Source of the DNA: Candidatus Obscuribacter sp.
GTDB taxonomy: Bacteria > Cyanobacteriota > Vampirovibrionia > Obscuribacterales > Obscuribacteraceae
NCBI GenBank assembly: GCA_021772135.1
Contig: JADYXQ010000003.1
Location: 1 to 60,479 of the forward strand
Direction: 5' to 3'
Length of the DNA: 60,479 nucleotides
Under the pieces are notes generated by a model. The model saw only the letters and a program-made list of their open reading frames with translations. It was not told where the DNA came from and did no database searches. Shown piece after piece: positions 17,031 to 25,748 of this stretch (position 1 is the first letter of the stretch; the number at the start of each line of letters is the position of its first letter). A program made the position numbers and the translations under genes.

Positions 17031-17798
17031 CTAAGCTTTTTCTGCCACCAGCAACAATCTCTCAGACCCTAGTGCAAAAGGCTCTGGATTTTCAACATCA
17101 GCATTGGCGAGCATATCGACTACTGAAAAACCTGCCGAAGCAAGTATGTCGCAGAGTTCACCAGATGTATAAATCCAGTGCATTGCCGTGCTAACTTGCT
17201 TTTCAGCGCCGCGAATAAATGTGTAAGTTGACTCGACAACACTTTTGCGGCAGTCATAATTATTTTCCACAAGCATGTACATATCGCCCACCTGGAGCCA
17301 TTCTTTTTCGCCGCCGTTGACAATAAAGCATTCTGCCACCATAGCAGAATCAATAACCAGTCGGGCTTTCGATTCAAGGCAGGCAGACACGGCCTTGAGA
17401 AAATCAATTGTGCCGGGGCGGTCAAAATAGCCGAAGCTATTGCCCATGCAAAAAGCGCCTTCAAATTTGTTTTTAAGCTTGAGTGTCCGCATATCACCTT
17501 GAATGTAGTCTATCTTGGTTTTATGCGCACGCGCCGACTGAGTGGCTTGATTAAGAAAAGGCTGGCAAAAGTCGATTCCAGTAACCTTATAGCCAGACAG
17601 CGCCAGCGGCAAGCTCAGTCTGCCGTTGCCACACGGAACGTCGAGCAATCGGCCACCTTGTGGAGCAGCTAAAGTCTCCAGCAAAAATGCCAGTTCTTCT
17701 TCTGTCTTTTCAATGGGAATGGCGGCGCGCCACAAATCTAAAGCCATTCCTTGAAAGAACTGCTCATACCAGTTAGCTGTCTGCGCCTTTGCGGCCAT
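17031..17798 (-). CDS. SAM-dependent class I methyltransferase
   Basis: 255 residues; ATG follows AGAGGA by 7 nt. Rossmann methyltransferase core: motif I LLDVPCGNGRLSLPLA (54-69), motif II acidic residue in VTGIDF, IDYIQGDMRTL, then NSFGYF. This is the Methyltransf_25/11 layout of small-molecule methyltransferases. The substrate is not predictable. It lies 16 bp downstream of the exported protein gene 17815-18579, so the two likely form an operon. Confidence 0.85.
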   Translation of the reverse strand: MAAKAQTANWYEQFFQGMALDLWRAAIPIEKTEEELAFLLETLAAPQGGRLLDVPCGNGRLSLPLALSGYKVTGIDFCQPFLNQATQSARAHKTKIDYIQGDMRTLKLKNKFEGAFCMGNSFGYFDRPGTIDFLKAVSACLESKARLVIDSAMVAECFIVNGGEKEWLQVGDMYMLVENNYDCRKSVVESTYTFIRGAEKQVSTAMHWIYTSGELCDILASAGFSVVDMLANADVENPEPFALGSERLLLVAEKA

Positions 17799-17814
17799 TC
17801 GTAAATCCTCTTAC

Positions 17815-18579
17815 TTACTTTAGAATCAGCCAATTACTCTGACTACCCGTGCGCGATCGGTCTAAACCAATTTTTACTATGGCACCACTGGCGGCATCAC
17901 GATACCAGCCTTCATCCCATGCGCCCATGTCGAGATACAGCGCGTTCAACATGCCCATAGCAGCCAGATCGGTATTGAAAGTCTTAAAGGTGATTGGTTC
18001 CTCACTCTCAATTAGTGAGAAAGCTCCTTGCCTATTTTCACAGATAGCGCGCCGCTGAAAATTACTTTGATCTCTAAATGACGCTGGTCGTCCATTTTGC
18101 ACAATTAAGAACTGCTGAAACAACGACGCCTTTTTTGTTTTTATAGAATTGACAAAACTCTTGGTGAGCGCGGCACCCTTATTTGTAGAGAGCAATCGGC
18201 AACGACCCCGATCTACGATCATCGCACCACCCAGTTCTTTATTAACCTCATTTCTGCCTGATACACCACAAACGATGCATACGCCATCCACTGTTCCATC
18301 GTGCATTGTAAAAGCAGCCGGCACACAAAGAAGAACGCGCTTACTCCGCATTGTTGGTCGTGAGACAACAAAATCGAAAGCAGATTTTCCCTGTGGAAAT
18401 AGTCGATAAGCGGATCCGCTGGGGGCCTTTATCGCAGTCGGCGTAATACCATAATGCGATTTAGATTGAGCGGCGGGATAAGCAAAAGCTGGGCCCCAAC
18501 TCATTGTCAAAAGCGCACATGTAAAAACTAGCAAAATATTTTGCTCTGATAGCGATGTTTTCAGTCTCTTCTTCATCAT
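17815..18579 (-). CDS. Exported phosphodiester-glycosidase-like protein (DUF2233 type)
   Basis: 254 residues with a signal peptide (about 1-35, cleavage near AFA-YPAA). The pattern fits the phosphodiester glycosidase/NAGPA-like family: FDFVVSRPTMRSKRVLLCVPAAFT at the start, LIVQNGRPASFRDQSNFQRR, a TFKTFNTDLAAMGML helix, and LYLDMGAWDEGWYR where the family has LDGG. The altered LDMG motif makes activity uncertain. It is the promoter-proximal partner of the methyltransferase. Confidence 0.6.
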   Translation of the reverse strand: MMKKRLKTSLSEQNILLVFTCALLTMSWGPAFAYPAAQSKSHYGITPTAIKAPSGSAYRLFPQGKSAFDFVVSRPTMRSKRVLLCVPAAFTMHDGTVDGVCIVCGVSGRNEVNKELGGAMIVDRGRCRLLSTNKGAALTKSFVNSIKTKKASLFQQFLIVQNGRPASFRDQSNFQRRAICENRQGAFSLIESEEPITFKTFNTDLAAMGMLNALYLDMGAWDEGWYRDAASGAIVKIGLDRSRTGSQSNWLILK

Positions 18580-18792
18580 TGGCCTATTTTAGCCCGTTTT
18601 GCCTCATGCCAGCCCACCCACTGACGAACACTGGCAGGACGGCTGCACCCCCCACAGGCTGGCAGTGTCCAATATTCCCAGGGGTTGTATATATTTGTTC
18701 ACCCCCGTTAAGGCGATTAATTTCGCAAAAAAATAGCAGTTTGTCCCCCCGATAAAACACTGCTTAAAAACTATACGTTTTATTGGCTTTAA

Positions 18793-18815
18793 TGACATCA
18801 AGTCTTCTGATGTCA
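18793..18815 (+). promoter_or_regulatory. Inverted repeat in the 5' leader of the 18834 gene
   Basis: TGACATCA (18793-18800) and TGATGTCA (18808-18815) form a perfect 8-bp inverted repeat with a 7-nt spacer. It ends 6 nt before the GGAGA ribosome site at 18822. It could be an operator or an mRNA hairpin shielding the ribosome site. It has no U-tract. Confidence 0.5.
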
Positions 18816-18833
18816 GAAATTGGAGATACCAAC

Positions 18834-20042
18834 ATGACCAGCCACAAACATCAGGATGTACAGCATGATGGCGACAATACGCAGCTCGACAACAATGTCG
18901 TCGGACAGCGACTACTCGATGATATTCAGGGCAAGTTTTACGTCGGCAGCACCAAACCCGAAGCAGTTCAGCAACTAGTTAAGAACGGCATACTTCCAGA
19001 AGGCTCTACATTTATAGACTTCGGCGCTGTCAAAACTGGCCTTACAAGTGACCAACAAAAACTGAAAATGTTAGAAGGTCAGGCCCCCGCAGACGTTGAC
19101 GGATTAACCAAGGCAGTAACTGATTCGACTACAGCGCAACAAGCAGCGCAAACAAAACTTGATGCAGCAGCAGCGAAAGCTGACCCATTGCAGGCCCGCA
19201 TCGATGGCCGCACCAAACAAGACGAGCAGGTCAAGAAAGACTTCGCCACCTTGTGCAAAGCGATGGACACCGACATTTTGGACAAAGCTGATGTAGCCAG
19301 CCTTGCGTTCGACTTAAACAAATCACAAGCAGTGCGCGATGCAGGAAAAAACCTGATGAGCACTTTCCATGACGCTACGCGTCCGATGGGCAGAGGTAAA
19401 ATCATCACACATTACACAGCGAACGATTACACGGGCAACCGCGCCTGGAGCGGAAAACCATACTTTGATCAAGAATCTCTTGATGCTGGTTTTGCCAAAC
19501 ATGAGCGCGAAAATGCCGCTGATAGAAAATTGCTGGTACCGCTGGCATCGGCCAAAAACGAAGCTAAAGTCGCCAAAGATGCGGCTGACAACGATTTGAT
19601 GGTTAAACAATCAGCATTTAAAAACGCAGATACTCAAGGTCAAAACTTAGAAACTGAAAAAACAAAATTGACTGAGCGAATTCATGAGCAACAAAAGTTG
19701 TTGACACCACAAGGCGAAATCGAAAAGCTCGGTCGCGTGGTTAGAGGTGGTGGCTATTATCAAGTCGCCGAGAATCTACTTGGGCTGAAAAGCAACAGCC
19801 ACACTGATTTGCAAGAAAAACAATTGAAGATGTTGACCAATCTCTTGAAAGAAGAGGCCAAAGAACTCAACGGTGGTCAACTGCCTAAATATCTCGTTAA
19901 AGACGATCAGTTATTGAAGCCAGAAAATCTCCATCGCGTGCTCGACAAACTCAAACGCGGCATCCAGCCATCACAGCCCGCAGAGAAAAAGGTAATTGCA
20001 CCAATTAAGAAAGCAGAGGAAAAAGATATAGTTTTTGAGTGA
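18834..20042 (+). CDS. Coiled-coil-rich cytosolic protein of unknown function
   Basis: 402 residues from ATG 18834 (GGAGA at 7 nt). A longer frame from 18783 would start upstream of the ribosome site. No signal peptide or membrane segment. A short N-terminal domain (about 15-60; LLDDIQGKFYVGSTKPEAV) is followed by long alanine/lysine-rich heptad stretches (about 75-140 and 215-285) that should form coiled coils. The C-terminal tail is Lys/Glu-rich and ends in EEKDIVFE. I do not recognise a family. An inverted repeat in its leader suggests regulation. Confidence 0.75.
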   Translation: MTSHKHQDVQHDGDNTQLDNNVVGQRLLDDIQGKFYVGSTKPEAVQQLVKNGILPEGSTFIDFGAVKTGLTSDQQKLKMLEGQAPADVDGLTKAVTDSTTAQQAAQTKLDAAAAKADPLQARIDGRTKQDEQVKKDFATLCKAMDTDILDKADVASLAFDLNKSQAVRDAGKNLMSTFHDATRPMGRGKIITHYTANDYTGNRAWSGKPYFDQESLDAGFAKHERENAADRKLLVPLASAKNEAKVAKDAADNDLMVKQSAFKNADTQGQNLETEKTKLTERIHEQQKLLTPQGEIEKLGRVVRGGGYYQVAENLLGLKSNSHTDLQEKQLKMLTNLLKEEAKELNGGQLPKYLVKDDQLLKPENLHRVLDKLKRGIQPSQPAEKKVIAPIKKAEEKDIVFE

Positions 20043-20186
20043 ACAAGCGTGGCGAACCGCCCTCGATATAATGGTAGCGGATGTTTTGTTACTACTCCAA
20101 CCACGTTTCGGCCATTTTAGGGGTCGATGCTTACAGGCGCACTCACTCGGGAGAAGGTTCACTAGCCTTCTTACGGCGCTAAAACC

Positions 20187-20948
20187 ATGCACGCAACAGT
20201 TCTTAAAACTCAGTACCGAATTTCCAAACTTTACTATTTCAGACTGGGCCTCATCTTCGGAGGGGCATGGTTTATCAATGCACAGCACATAGAGCCAGCG
20301 GCTCAGCCAATACAGCCAGAAGTTCACTTTAATAAGATCGGCAACGCCTACTGCCACTACATGGCTGCTGGCGATGCCCACGTGGCCACAAATAAGTACG
20401 GCCTGGCCGAAAGAGATTACGCTGCCGCACTTTTAGAAACTCGAAAATTCAACGCTGCCAATTTCTGCCTGATTGACACCATGCAATCACTCGGAAACAC
20501 ATATTTGCATCAAAGAAAATACAAGCATGCAGTAGCCATCTTTGAAAAAATCACAGCCCTCAGCGAAAAAACCTTGCCCGTCCATGACGTGAGATTAACC
20601 GAACCTCTGCTTGATTTGGCGGTGAGTTACGCAGGCGTTAAACAGACCGCTATGGCTGAGAAAACCTTCAAGCGCATAATTTCTATTTGGGAAACGGCAC
20701 CGGCCGGTTGGGAAAATAATCAATCTATCAGTGTGCACAATCTGGCCAGCTTCTATATGCAGAATGGTCGTCAGGTCGATGTTATGGCGGTTCTGATTAA
20801 ACTACAACCTGACAACTTGATACTTCAAGTAGAAGGTAGTAGAAAAACCAGCAGCGATCCTTACCATCATTATTCAAAATTTTCGTTCACACCTACACCT
20901 CGCGATGCGCCAGAACATGATTGCGCAGTGCCAGGCCGCAAATTCTAA
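20187..20948 (+). CDS. TPR-containing exported or membrane-anchored protein
   Basis: 253 residues. A hydrophobic N-terminal segment (about 17-32, YFRLGLIFGGAWFI) may be a signal anchor. At least three TPR-like helical pairs follow (ATNKYGLAERDYAAALLETR; LGNTYLHQRKYKHAVAIFEKI; LAVSYAGVKQTAMAEKTFKRI), then NLASFYMQNGRQVDVMAVLIKL. The last 35 residues are low in structure. TPRs mediate protein-protein contacts; the partner is unknown. No clear ribosome site, so the exact start is uncertain. Confidence 0.75.
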   Translation: MHATVLKTQYRISKLYYFRLGLIFGGAWFINAQHIEPAAQPIQPEVHFNKIGNAYCHYMAAGDAHVATNKYGLAERDYAAALLETRKFNAANFCLIDTMQSLGNTYLHQRKYKHAVAIFEKITALSEKTLPVHDVRLTEPLLDLAVSYAGVKQTAMAEKTFKRIISIWETAPAGWENNQSISVHNLASFYMQNGRQVDVMAVLIKLQPDNLILQVEGSRKTSSDPYHHYSKFSFTPTPRDAPEHDCAVPGRKF

Positions 20949-21074
20949 ACTGTCATAAACCGATTTAGTGCGGCAGGGCGTGTATTACGCCGGTATGGCA
21001 GTTCCTGAGCAATAAAAATGGAACCAGCAGCATAACCACCCGTCTCCTTGTGCAATTCCCAGGAGAATCAAAAA

Positions 21075-21617
21075 ATGAAAAAATTGCTGCTGAGCTCTCT
21101 AGCTTCAGCTTTAGCTTTCGCCGCAACATTGCCCGCACAAGCTGAAGTGATCCAGACCACCACTGAAACCCAACTGCCTGCACAAGTGGTTGACAGCTAC
21201 ATGAAACCGACTGTTTCACGTACTAAAAGCGTCACCGCCGCTGATGGCACTACGGAGAAGACAGTAGAACCACTAATTCAAGAACGTCAGGAACGCGTGA
21301 TCATCCCTACTGAAAAAGTCACAACTACAACAGACATTACACCTGCTCGCGTTGTCAGCGAAGAAGTTAGGACTGACAGAGCCGCTTCCACCACCGTTGT
21401 GCGCAAGAGAGTCGCTTCACGCAAAAGAGTAGCTCCACGTCGAAGATTAGCTGTTCGTCGCACAGTCCGCCGTCGCGTAGCAGTCAAGCCTGCCGTGACA
21501 TCTTCTGTCGCAGTTCGCCACACGGTTGTGCAACCGCAAATTGTGCAACAGTCACAAACTGTTGAACAAAAAGCCGTGATCATCGACCGACCAGATCCAG
21601 CACTCAAACTACCTTAA
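21075..21617 (+). CDS. Small exported basic protein rich in Val/Arg/Thr
   Basis: 180 residues from ATG 21075 (AGGAGA at 8 nt). An upstream in-frame ATG at 21048 lacks a site. Signal peptide MKKLLLSSLASALAFAATLP with AQA cleavage. The mature part is low complexity: Thr/Val-rich strands (TTTETQLPAQVVDSY, EKVTTTTDITPARVV), then an Arg-rich block (RKRVASRKRVAPRRRLAVRR and onward) and a Val/Gln tail. The strong positive charge suggests binding to anionic envelope polymers or nucleic acid (inference). A hairpin follows the stop by 17 nt. Confidence 0.75.
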   Translation: MKKLLLSSLASALAFAATLPAQAEVIQTTTETQLPAQVVDSYMKPTVSRTKSVTAADGTTEKTVEPLIQERQERVIIPTEKVTTTTDITPARVVSEEVRTDRAASTTVVRKRVASRKRVAPRRRLAVRRTVRRRVAVKPAVTSSVAVRHTVVQPQIVQQSQTVEQKAVIIDRPDPALKLP

Positions 21618-21634
21618 TCGAGGCGTTGGCCGAC

Positions 21635-21670
21635 AAAGCAGACCTCAGCGATCTCGCTAGGGTCTGCTTT
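21635..21670 (+). terminator. Strong hairpin after the basic exported protein
   Basis: AAAGCAGACC (21635-21644) pairs with GGTCTGCTTT (21661-21670); inside, AGCGA pairs with TCGCT. The stem is long and perfect, but only a TTT then GCATTT follows, so termination efficiency is uncertain. Confidence 0.6.
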
Positions 21671-21770
21671 GCATTTGAAACTTTCAAAGACGATAACAAC
21701 AAATTTGGAACTTAGTGGAAGAAGCCGGGTCGTACTTTGCGTGTAAACATATCATTACAGGAATTATTCG

Positions 21771-22271
21771 ATGAAAATCGCGCGCGTTGCAATCATTACT
21801 CTCGCAGCACTAATCTTTTCGCAGTCTGTTTTTGCCAAGGGCGAAGCGAGTAAAGATATGGCCAAAACTATTAAAGATTCGAAGAAGTTTAGCTATCTGT
21901 CAGACTCGCTGCGGCGGGTAGGAATGATGAAAACCTTGCACGGCCCAGGACCATACACATTCTTCGTGCCAAAAAACAACGCCTTCGATGATATGCCTTA
22001 CGGCAAGTGGGTTGGGCTCTGGAATGACAAACCGATGATGAAAAAGGTGCTCTCGCGAGGTCTAGTAAAAGGACGATATAACGAAGCAGAGTTGTCTGGC
22101 GGCACCATCTTGCACACCGTGGATGGTGGCACAATAAAACTCAAAAATCGTGACAAGGACCTCTGGATCGGTGATGAAAAACTCAAAGAGACTGATATTC
22201 AATGCACCAATGGCGTAATTCACATAGTTGACGGATTTATTGGCCGAGAAGCAGACAAAAAAGGCCGGTAG
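21771..22271 (+). CDS. Exported fasciclin (FAS1) domain protein
   Basis: 166 residues. Signal peptide (MKIARVAIITLAALIFSQSV, cleavage at AKG). A single FAS1 domain: DSLRRVGMMKTLHGPGPYTFFVPKNNAFDDMP (H1 and AF box), the TILHTVDGG strand and the closing TNGVIHIVDGFI motif. FAS1 domains act in adhesion and matrix binding outside the cell. The domain is almost the whole protein, as in small bacterial secreted fasciclins. Ribosome site AGGAATT at about 5 nt. Confidence 0.9.
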   Translation: MKIARVAIITLAALIFSQSVFAKGEASKDMAKTIKDSKKFSYLSDSLRRVGMMKTLHGPGPYTFFVPKNNAFDDMPYGKWVGLWNDKPMMKKVLSRGLVKGRYNEAELSGGTILHTVDGGTIKLKNRDKDLWIGDEKLKETDIQCTNGVIHIVDGFIGREADKKGR

Positions 22272-22286
22272 GACTGTTATAGCAAT

Positions 22287-22712
22287 GTGATATTCGCAGC
22301 CCAATATTGCATCACCAGGTTTCAGCCTGGTCAACAACAGGGCGGTTTGATGATGGGCAGAGAGCTTGAAATTGATGAAAACCATGCTCTTGCGGGTGAA
22401 CTGGCAGGGGTAAGATTCCGTAACGGCCTCGGTCTTGTGCCTTCGAAAATGGAATTCGACACCAATTTGGATGGCAAAGCAGATCTCGTCTTACCAATCT
22501 ATACCGCCACCAATGGCAATTTTGACGGAGTCGGACTGGGAGATGGAAAAAATGCTTTTGGTATTTCAGGCAAGCTGATAGCCCTGCGAGATATCGATAG
22601 CTCTCTAAATTCCTTCAAACTTAACTTAAAGAGCCCTACACCTTCAGATCAGAGATTGAGAGTACCGCAAACTATGGCTTCACAGCCGCAAAGTTTTAGT
22701 TGGCTGAAGTAA
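22287..22712 (+). CDS. Hypothetical protein, possibly the C-terminal remnant of an exported protein
   Basis: Up to 141 residues from GTG 22287 (or 119 from ATG 22353). Codon choice looks coding, with a calcium-loop-like DTNLDGKADLV and a later GDGKNAFGISGKL, as in FG-GAP/dockerin-type repeats. There is no signal peptide and no clear ribosome site, and an in-frame TAG lies just upstream. It may be the tail of a decayed exported protein. The following stretch 22713-22928 shows no gene. Confidence 0.4.
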   Translation: MIFAAQYCITRFQPGQQQGGLMMGRELEIDENHALAGELAGVRFRNGLGLVPSKMEFDTNLDGKADLVLPIYTATNGNFDGVGLGDGKNAFGISGKLIALRDIDSSLNSFKLNLKSPTPSDQRLRVPQTMASQPQSFSWLK

Positions 22713-22934
22713 AAATTCTGGAAGACTGCTCGACTAAGATTTGCTCGCTTCAAGAATTAGTTGCTGACGTAGGATTGTCCAATTTGCTCACATTTGTAAT
22801 ACCACCGCTTGGTTGGCTTTAGCTATGCTGATGACCAGCAAGCGTCGTATCACAAAGGCGCCGGCGATATTGGCCAAATCTAGATTATGGCAGGATAGTT
22901 ATTCAGCACTCGATATTCAAATCAGGAGATGAAA

Positions 22935-23993
22935 ATGAGCACTGGCATTAAGACGAAGGCGTACGCAGCTGCGGCAGCAGGTAGCGAATTGAAGCCATTT
23001 GAAATTCAACGTCGCGAGCCCGGACCGCACGACGTTCTTATAAAAATTAAATTCTGCGGAATTTGTCACTCTGACGTTCACCAGGCCAAAGATGAATGGG
23101 GCGGAGCGATATTTCCAATGGTGCCCGGACACGAAATCGCAGGCATTGTCGAGAGAGTCGGCGATCAGGTAACAAAGTTTAAGGCCGGTGATCGGGTGGG
23201 TGTTGGTTGCATGGTCGACTCGTGTAAGAAATGCGATTCGTGCAATGCCGGGCTAGAACAATATTGCGAAAAAGGCAACGTGCAAACATACAATGCCCTT
23301 GCGCTTGACGGCAAAACTCCCAACCTTGGCGGTTATTCAGAGCAAATAACTGTACTGGAGCGATTTGTAGTTCGCATTCCCGATAATATTCCACTCGATA
23401 AAGCTGCACCATTATTGTGCGCAGGAATTACAACATATTCTCCACTCAAGCACTGGAAGGCAGGCCCGGGTAAAGACGTGGCGGTGGTTGGCCTGGGCGG
23501 CTTAGGGCACGTGGCCGTAAAAATCGCGCATGCCATGGGTGCCAATGTTACCGTAATCAGCCGCAGTCTCGGCAAGAAAAAAGATGCCGAAGCTATGGGT
23601 GCAACTGGATATGTAGCGACAAGCGATCAGGCAAGCGCAGATAAAGCAGTTAGCAGCTTTGATTTAATCATCAACACCGTCTCGTCTGCAGCAGACATGA
23701 ACACTTACCTCAACATGTTAAAACTCGACGGCGTCATGGTATTGGTTGGCGCACCAGCTGAGCCTCTTCCTGTCAATGCATTCAGCATAATTCCAAAACG
23801 CAGGTCCCTTGCCGGGTCGACAATCGGCGGCCTCCCTGAAACTCAAGAAATGCTGGATTTTTGTGGTGAACATAACCTCACTGCCGACATCGAAGTGATA
23901 CCAATAGAAATAGTAAACGAAGCATACGAGCGGCTGTTGAAGAGTGATGTGCGATACCGCTTTGTCATCGATATTGAGTCGCTGAACAATTAA
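22935..23993 (+). CDS. Zinc-dependent alcohol/aldehyde dehydrogenase (YahK/CAD type)
   Basis: 352 residues. I chose ATG 22935 because AGGAG lies 6 nt upstream; the ATG at 22929 abuts it. Medium-chain dehydrogenase: catalytic zinc site CGICHSDVH and GHEIAG, structural zinc cysteines C-KKC-SC-AGLEQYC, and NADP fold GLGGLGHVAVKIAHAMGA. Overall layout and the NLGGYSEQITV segment match the YahK/cinnamyl-alcohol dehydrogenase subgroup, which reduces aldehydes with NADPH. It is monocistronic, with a 36-bp palindrome beyond its 3' end. Confidence 0.92.
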   Translation: MSTGIKTKAYAAAAAGSELKPFEIQRREPGPHDVLIKIKFCGICHSDVHQAKDEWGGAIFPMVPGHEIAGIVERVGDQVTKFKAGDRVGVGCMVDSCKKCDSCNAGLEQYCEKGNVQTYNALALDGKTPNLGGYSEQITVLERFVVRIPDNIPLDKAAPLLCAGITTYSPLKHWKAGPGKDVAVVGLGGLGHVAVKIAHAMGANVTVISRSLGKKKDAEAMGATGYVATSDQASADKAVSSFDLIINTVSSAADMNTYLNMLKLDGVMVLVGAPAEPLPVNAFSIIPKRRSLAGSTIGGLPETQEMLDFCGEHNLTADIEVIPIEIVNEAYERLLKSDVRYRFVIDIESLNN

Positions 23994-24021
23994 AGCACCT
24001 ACAGGGAGGCCGAGCCGACTA

Positions 24022-24035
24022 AAACGTGCACGTTT
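24022..24035. repeat. AAACGTGCACGTTT palindrome (TGAAACG family, copy E)
   Basis: Perfect 14-bp palindrome in the intergenic gap after the dehydrogenase, sharing its ACGTGCACGT core with the 36-bp palindrome 70 bp downstream. Two degenerate half-copies (AATGAAATGCGTG) lie at 24049 and 24080 between them. Confidence 0.6.
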
Positions 24036-24103
24036 CAGTTCTCACTAAAATGAAATGCGTGGTTTTCGAGCTCTTGCCAAATGAAATGCGTGCTTTTTAC
24101 CCA

Positions 24104-24139
24104 TTTCTAAAATGAAACGTGCACGTTTCATTTTAGAAA
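24104..24139. repeat. 36-bp perfect palindrome between convergent genes (TGAAACG family, copy A)
   Basis: TTTCTAAAATGAAACGTG (24104-24121) is followed directly by its exact reverse complement (24122-24139). It lies between the converging dehydrogenase and threonine dehydratase genes, so it could act as a bidirectional terminator (A/T-rich flanks). The following 30 bp, with CCATTTAATCAAAA, recur after the related palindrome at 48755. Confidence 0.85.
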
Positions 24140-24169
24140 ATACATCCCCATCCATTTAATCAAAAGAAA

Positions 24170-25165
24170 TCACGAAGACTTACCAGCACTGAGCAACTGC
24201 TCACCAACAATTTCGCGCCAACTGTTGCGGCCGATGTTGCCACCACAGACTACAACACCAACTCTTTCACGTGGTTTGAAATTGATGTACTTGGCAGATA
24301 TGGCGGCAATGGTGCAGGCAGCCGCTCCTTCAATGAGCATGCCTTCGTTTTCTAAGAAATCAAACACGGCTTGATGAATATCACGCTCTTCAATTGAGAC
24401 CCACTCGTCTACAACTTCTTGCACGAGAGGAAAAGTGATAGTTTCGGGGTCGATATTACCGGCGATACCATCAGCAATTGTTTCTTGCTGCAAAACTTTC
24501 ACAACCCGACCTGAATGAATAGCTGTTTGCATTGTTGGTGATGCTGCTGCTACCACGCCTACGATGCGCACTTTAGGGTTGATTACCTTGGCCACCAGGC
24601 CAATTCCTGAGATTAAACCGCCACCACCAACCGCTACAATAATGGTTGAGAGTTTAGGAATCAGTTCATACATTTCCAGACCGACAGTGCCTTGCCCTGC
24701 GATCACTTCGCGGTTGTTGTAAGGCGAAATGTAGAGACCCTTTTGTTCTTTAGCCAGACGCATGGCGTATGACTCGGTCACGTCCATGTCGTCGCCGTGT
24801 TGCAAAAGGCCAACATTGTAGCGCTCTAGCTTTTGTTTTTTGCTCGGATTGACGTTGGTGGGCAGACAAATTCTTGTTTCGCGTTCAGTTGTAACTGCTG
24901 CTTCGGCAATGCCAAGACCGTGATTGCCGGCCGACGCGGTAAACACCTTGGTGAAGCCGCGCTCTTTGGCCCAGGTCATGGCGTTCAGTGCGCCGCGATA
25001 CTTGAACGAACCGGTCACTTGCAAGTTTTCTAGTTTCATGAAAACTTCGGCCTGCGAAAGTTCGCATAACCAGTGGCTTTTTCGCAGAGGCGTATTAGTG
25101 ACCAGACCACTTATTCTTTTTTTTGCCACCAGTACGTCACTGATGCTCAGTCTTTCATCGGTCAC
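24170..25165 (-). CDS. Threonine/serine dehydratase, PLP fold type II
   Basis: 331 residues, the size of catabolic TdcB or serine racemase-like enzymes; no C-terminal ACT regulatory domain as in biosynthetic IlvA. PLP lysine K55 in GSFKYRGA, substrate loop SAGNHGLG, phosphate-binding glycine loop VGGGGLISG, and the C-terminal CGGNIGRN segment. It should deaminate L-threonine to 2-oxobutanoate, or L-serine to pyruvate. It is monocistronic and convergent with the alcohol dehydrogenase. Confidence 0.9.
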   Translation of the reverse strand: MTDERLSISDVLVAKKRISGLVTNTPLRKSHWLCELSQAEVFMKLENLQVTGSFKYRGALNAMTWAKERGFTKVFTASAGNHGLGIAEAAVTTERETRICLPTNVNPSKKQKLERYNVGLLQHGDDMDVTESYAMRLAKEQKGLYISPYNNREVIAGQGTVGLEMYELIPKLSTIIVAVGGGGLISGIGLVAKVINPKVRIVGVVAAASPTMQTAIHSGRVVKVLQQETIADGIAGNIDPETITFPLVQEVVDEWVSIEERDIHQAVFDFLENEGMLIEGAAACTIAAISAKYINFKPRERVGVVVCGGNIGRNSWREIVGEQLLSAGKSS

Positions 25166-25310
25166 AGTCAGAACCTCTTACCTATATAGGTATTGCCCAC
25201 GGTACAGTGTAATGATCTTACAAAAAAGACGAACCTGGTGGTCCGTCCTTTTAATTAGCTTAACCGCCACTCATCTGATTTTTAAACATTGATATCGAGC
25301 GGCTTCAAAA

Positions 25311-25384
25311 TGGAGCGGGTGCGGGGAATCGAACCCCGGTATGAAGCTTGGAAGGCTGCCGTTCTACCATTGAACTACACCCGC
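25311..25384 (-). tRNA. tRNA-Gly (anticodon TCC)
   Basis: Minus-strand cloverleaf: acceptor GCGGGTG/CACCCGC, D arm ending GTTC..GAAC, anticodon loop CTTCCAA (TCC), T arm CGGGG-TTCGATT-CCCCG, discriminator T and encoded CCA (25313-25311). The anticodon stem GCAGC/GCTTC has one C-U mismatch at its second pair, unusual for tRNA-Gly. Confidence 0.95.
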
Positions 25385-25452
25385 GCTCTTTGAAGATTAG
25401 CATAAAGTGCAAGCGCGCGAAAGTTAGCTCATCTGTTATGTAACTCGAAATT

Positions 25453-25490
25453 AGCTTTCAGAGCGGTTCTCGTCAGCGCCCCTGAAAGCT
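25453..25490 (+). other. Stem-loop in the gap between tRNA-Gly and the aminotransferase gene
   Basis: AGCTTTCAG (25453-25461) pairs perfectly with CTGAAAGCT (25482-25490) around a 20-nt loop. The 25385-25748 gap also has TTGACA at 25530 without a good -10, and a small stem CCGAAGC/GCTTCGG at about 25680-25707 close to the aminotransferase start. No riboswitch class is recognised; a structured leader is possible. Confidence 0.4.
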
Positions 25491-25748
25491 TTGCACTCAT
25501 GTAAACAAGAAGTGAAAGTGGAAAAGTTATTGACAGTTCCACTTGGCATTACACCCTTTTAGCTTAGCAAACACGTCAAGAAATCTAAAAGTTTCCTAAA
25601 CAAGCCTTAAATGGCCCGTCTTAATTTGTGTTTGGGGGTCATTTAGTGATAACTTTTATATCGAAGAGGAAATCGCAGCCCGAAGCAAAAAAGACTAAAG
25701 GCTTCGGTGAGGCTTAGGTTTTGGCAACTTACGAGAGTAAAGGCAACC

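Noticed and set aside
24022-24139. Insertion-sequence end or MITE
   Set aside because: No transposase, terminal repeats or target duplications are visible; I keep it only as a palindrome family.
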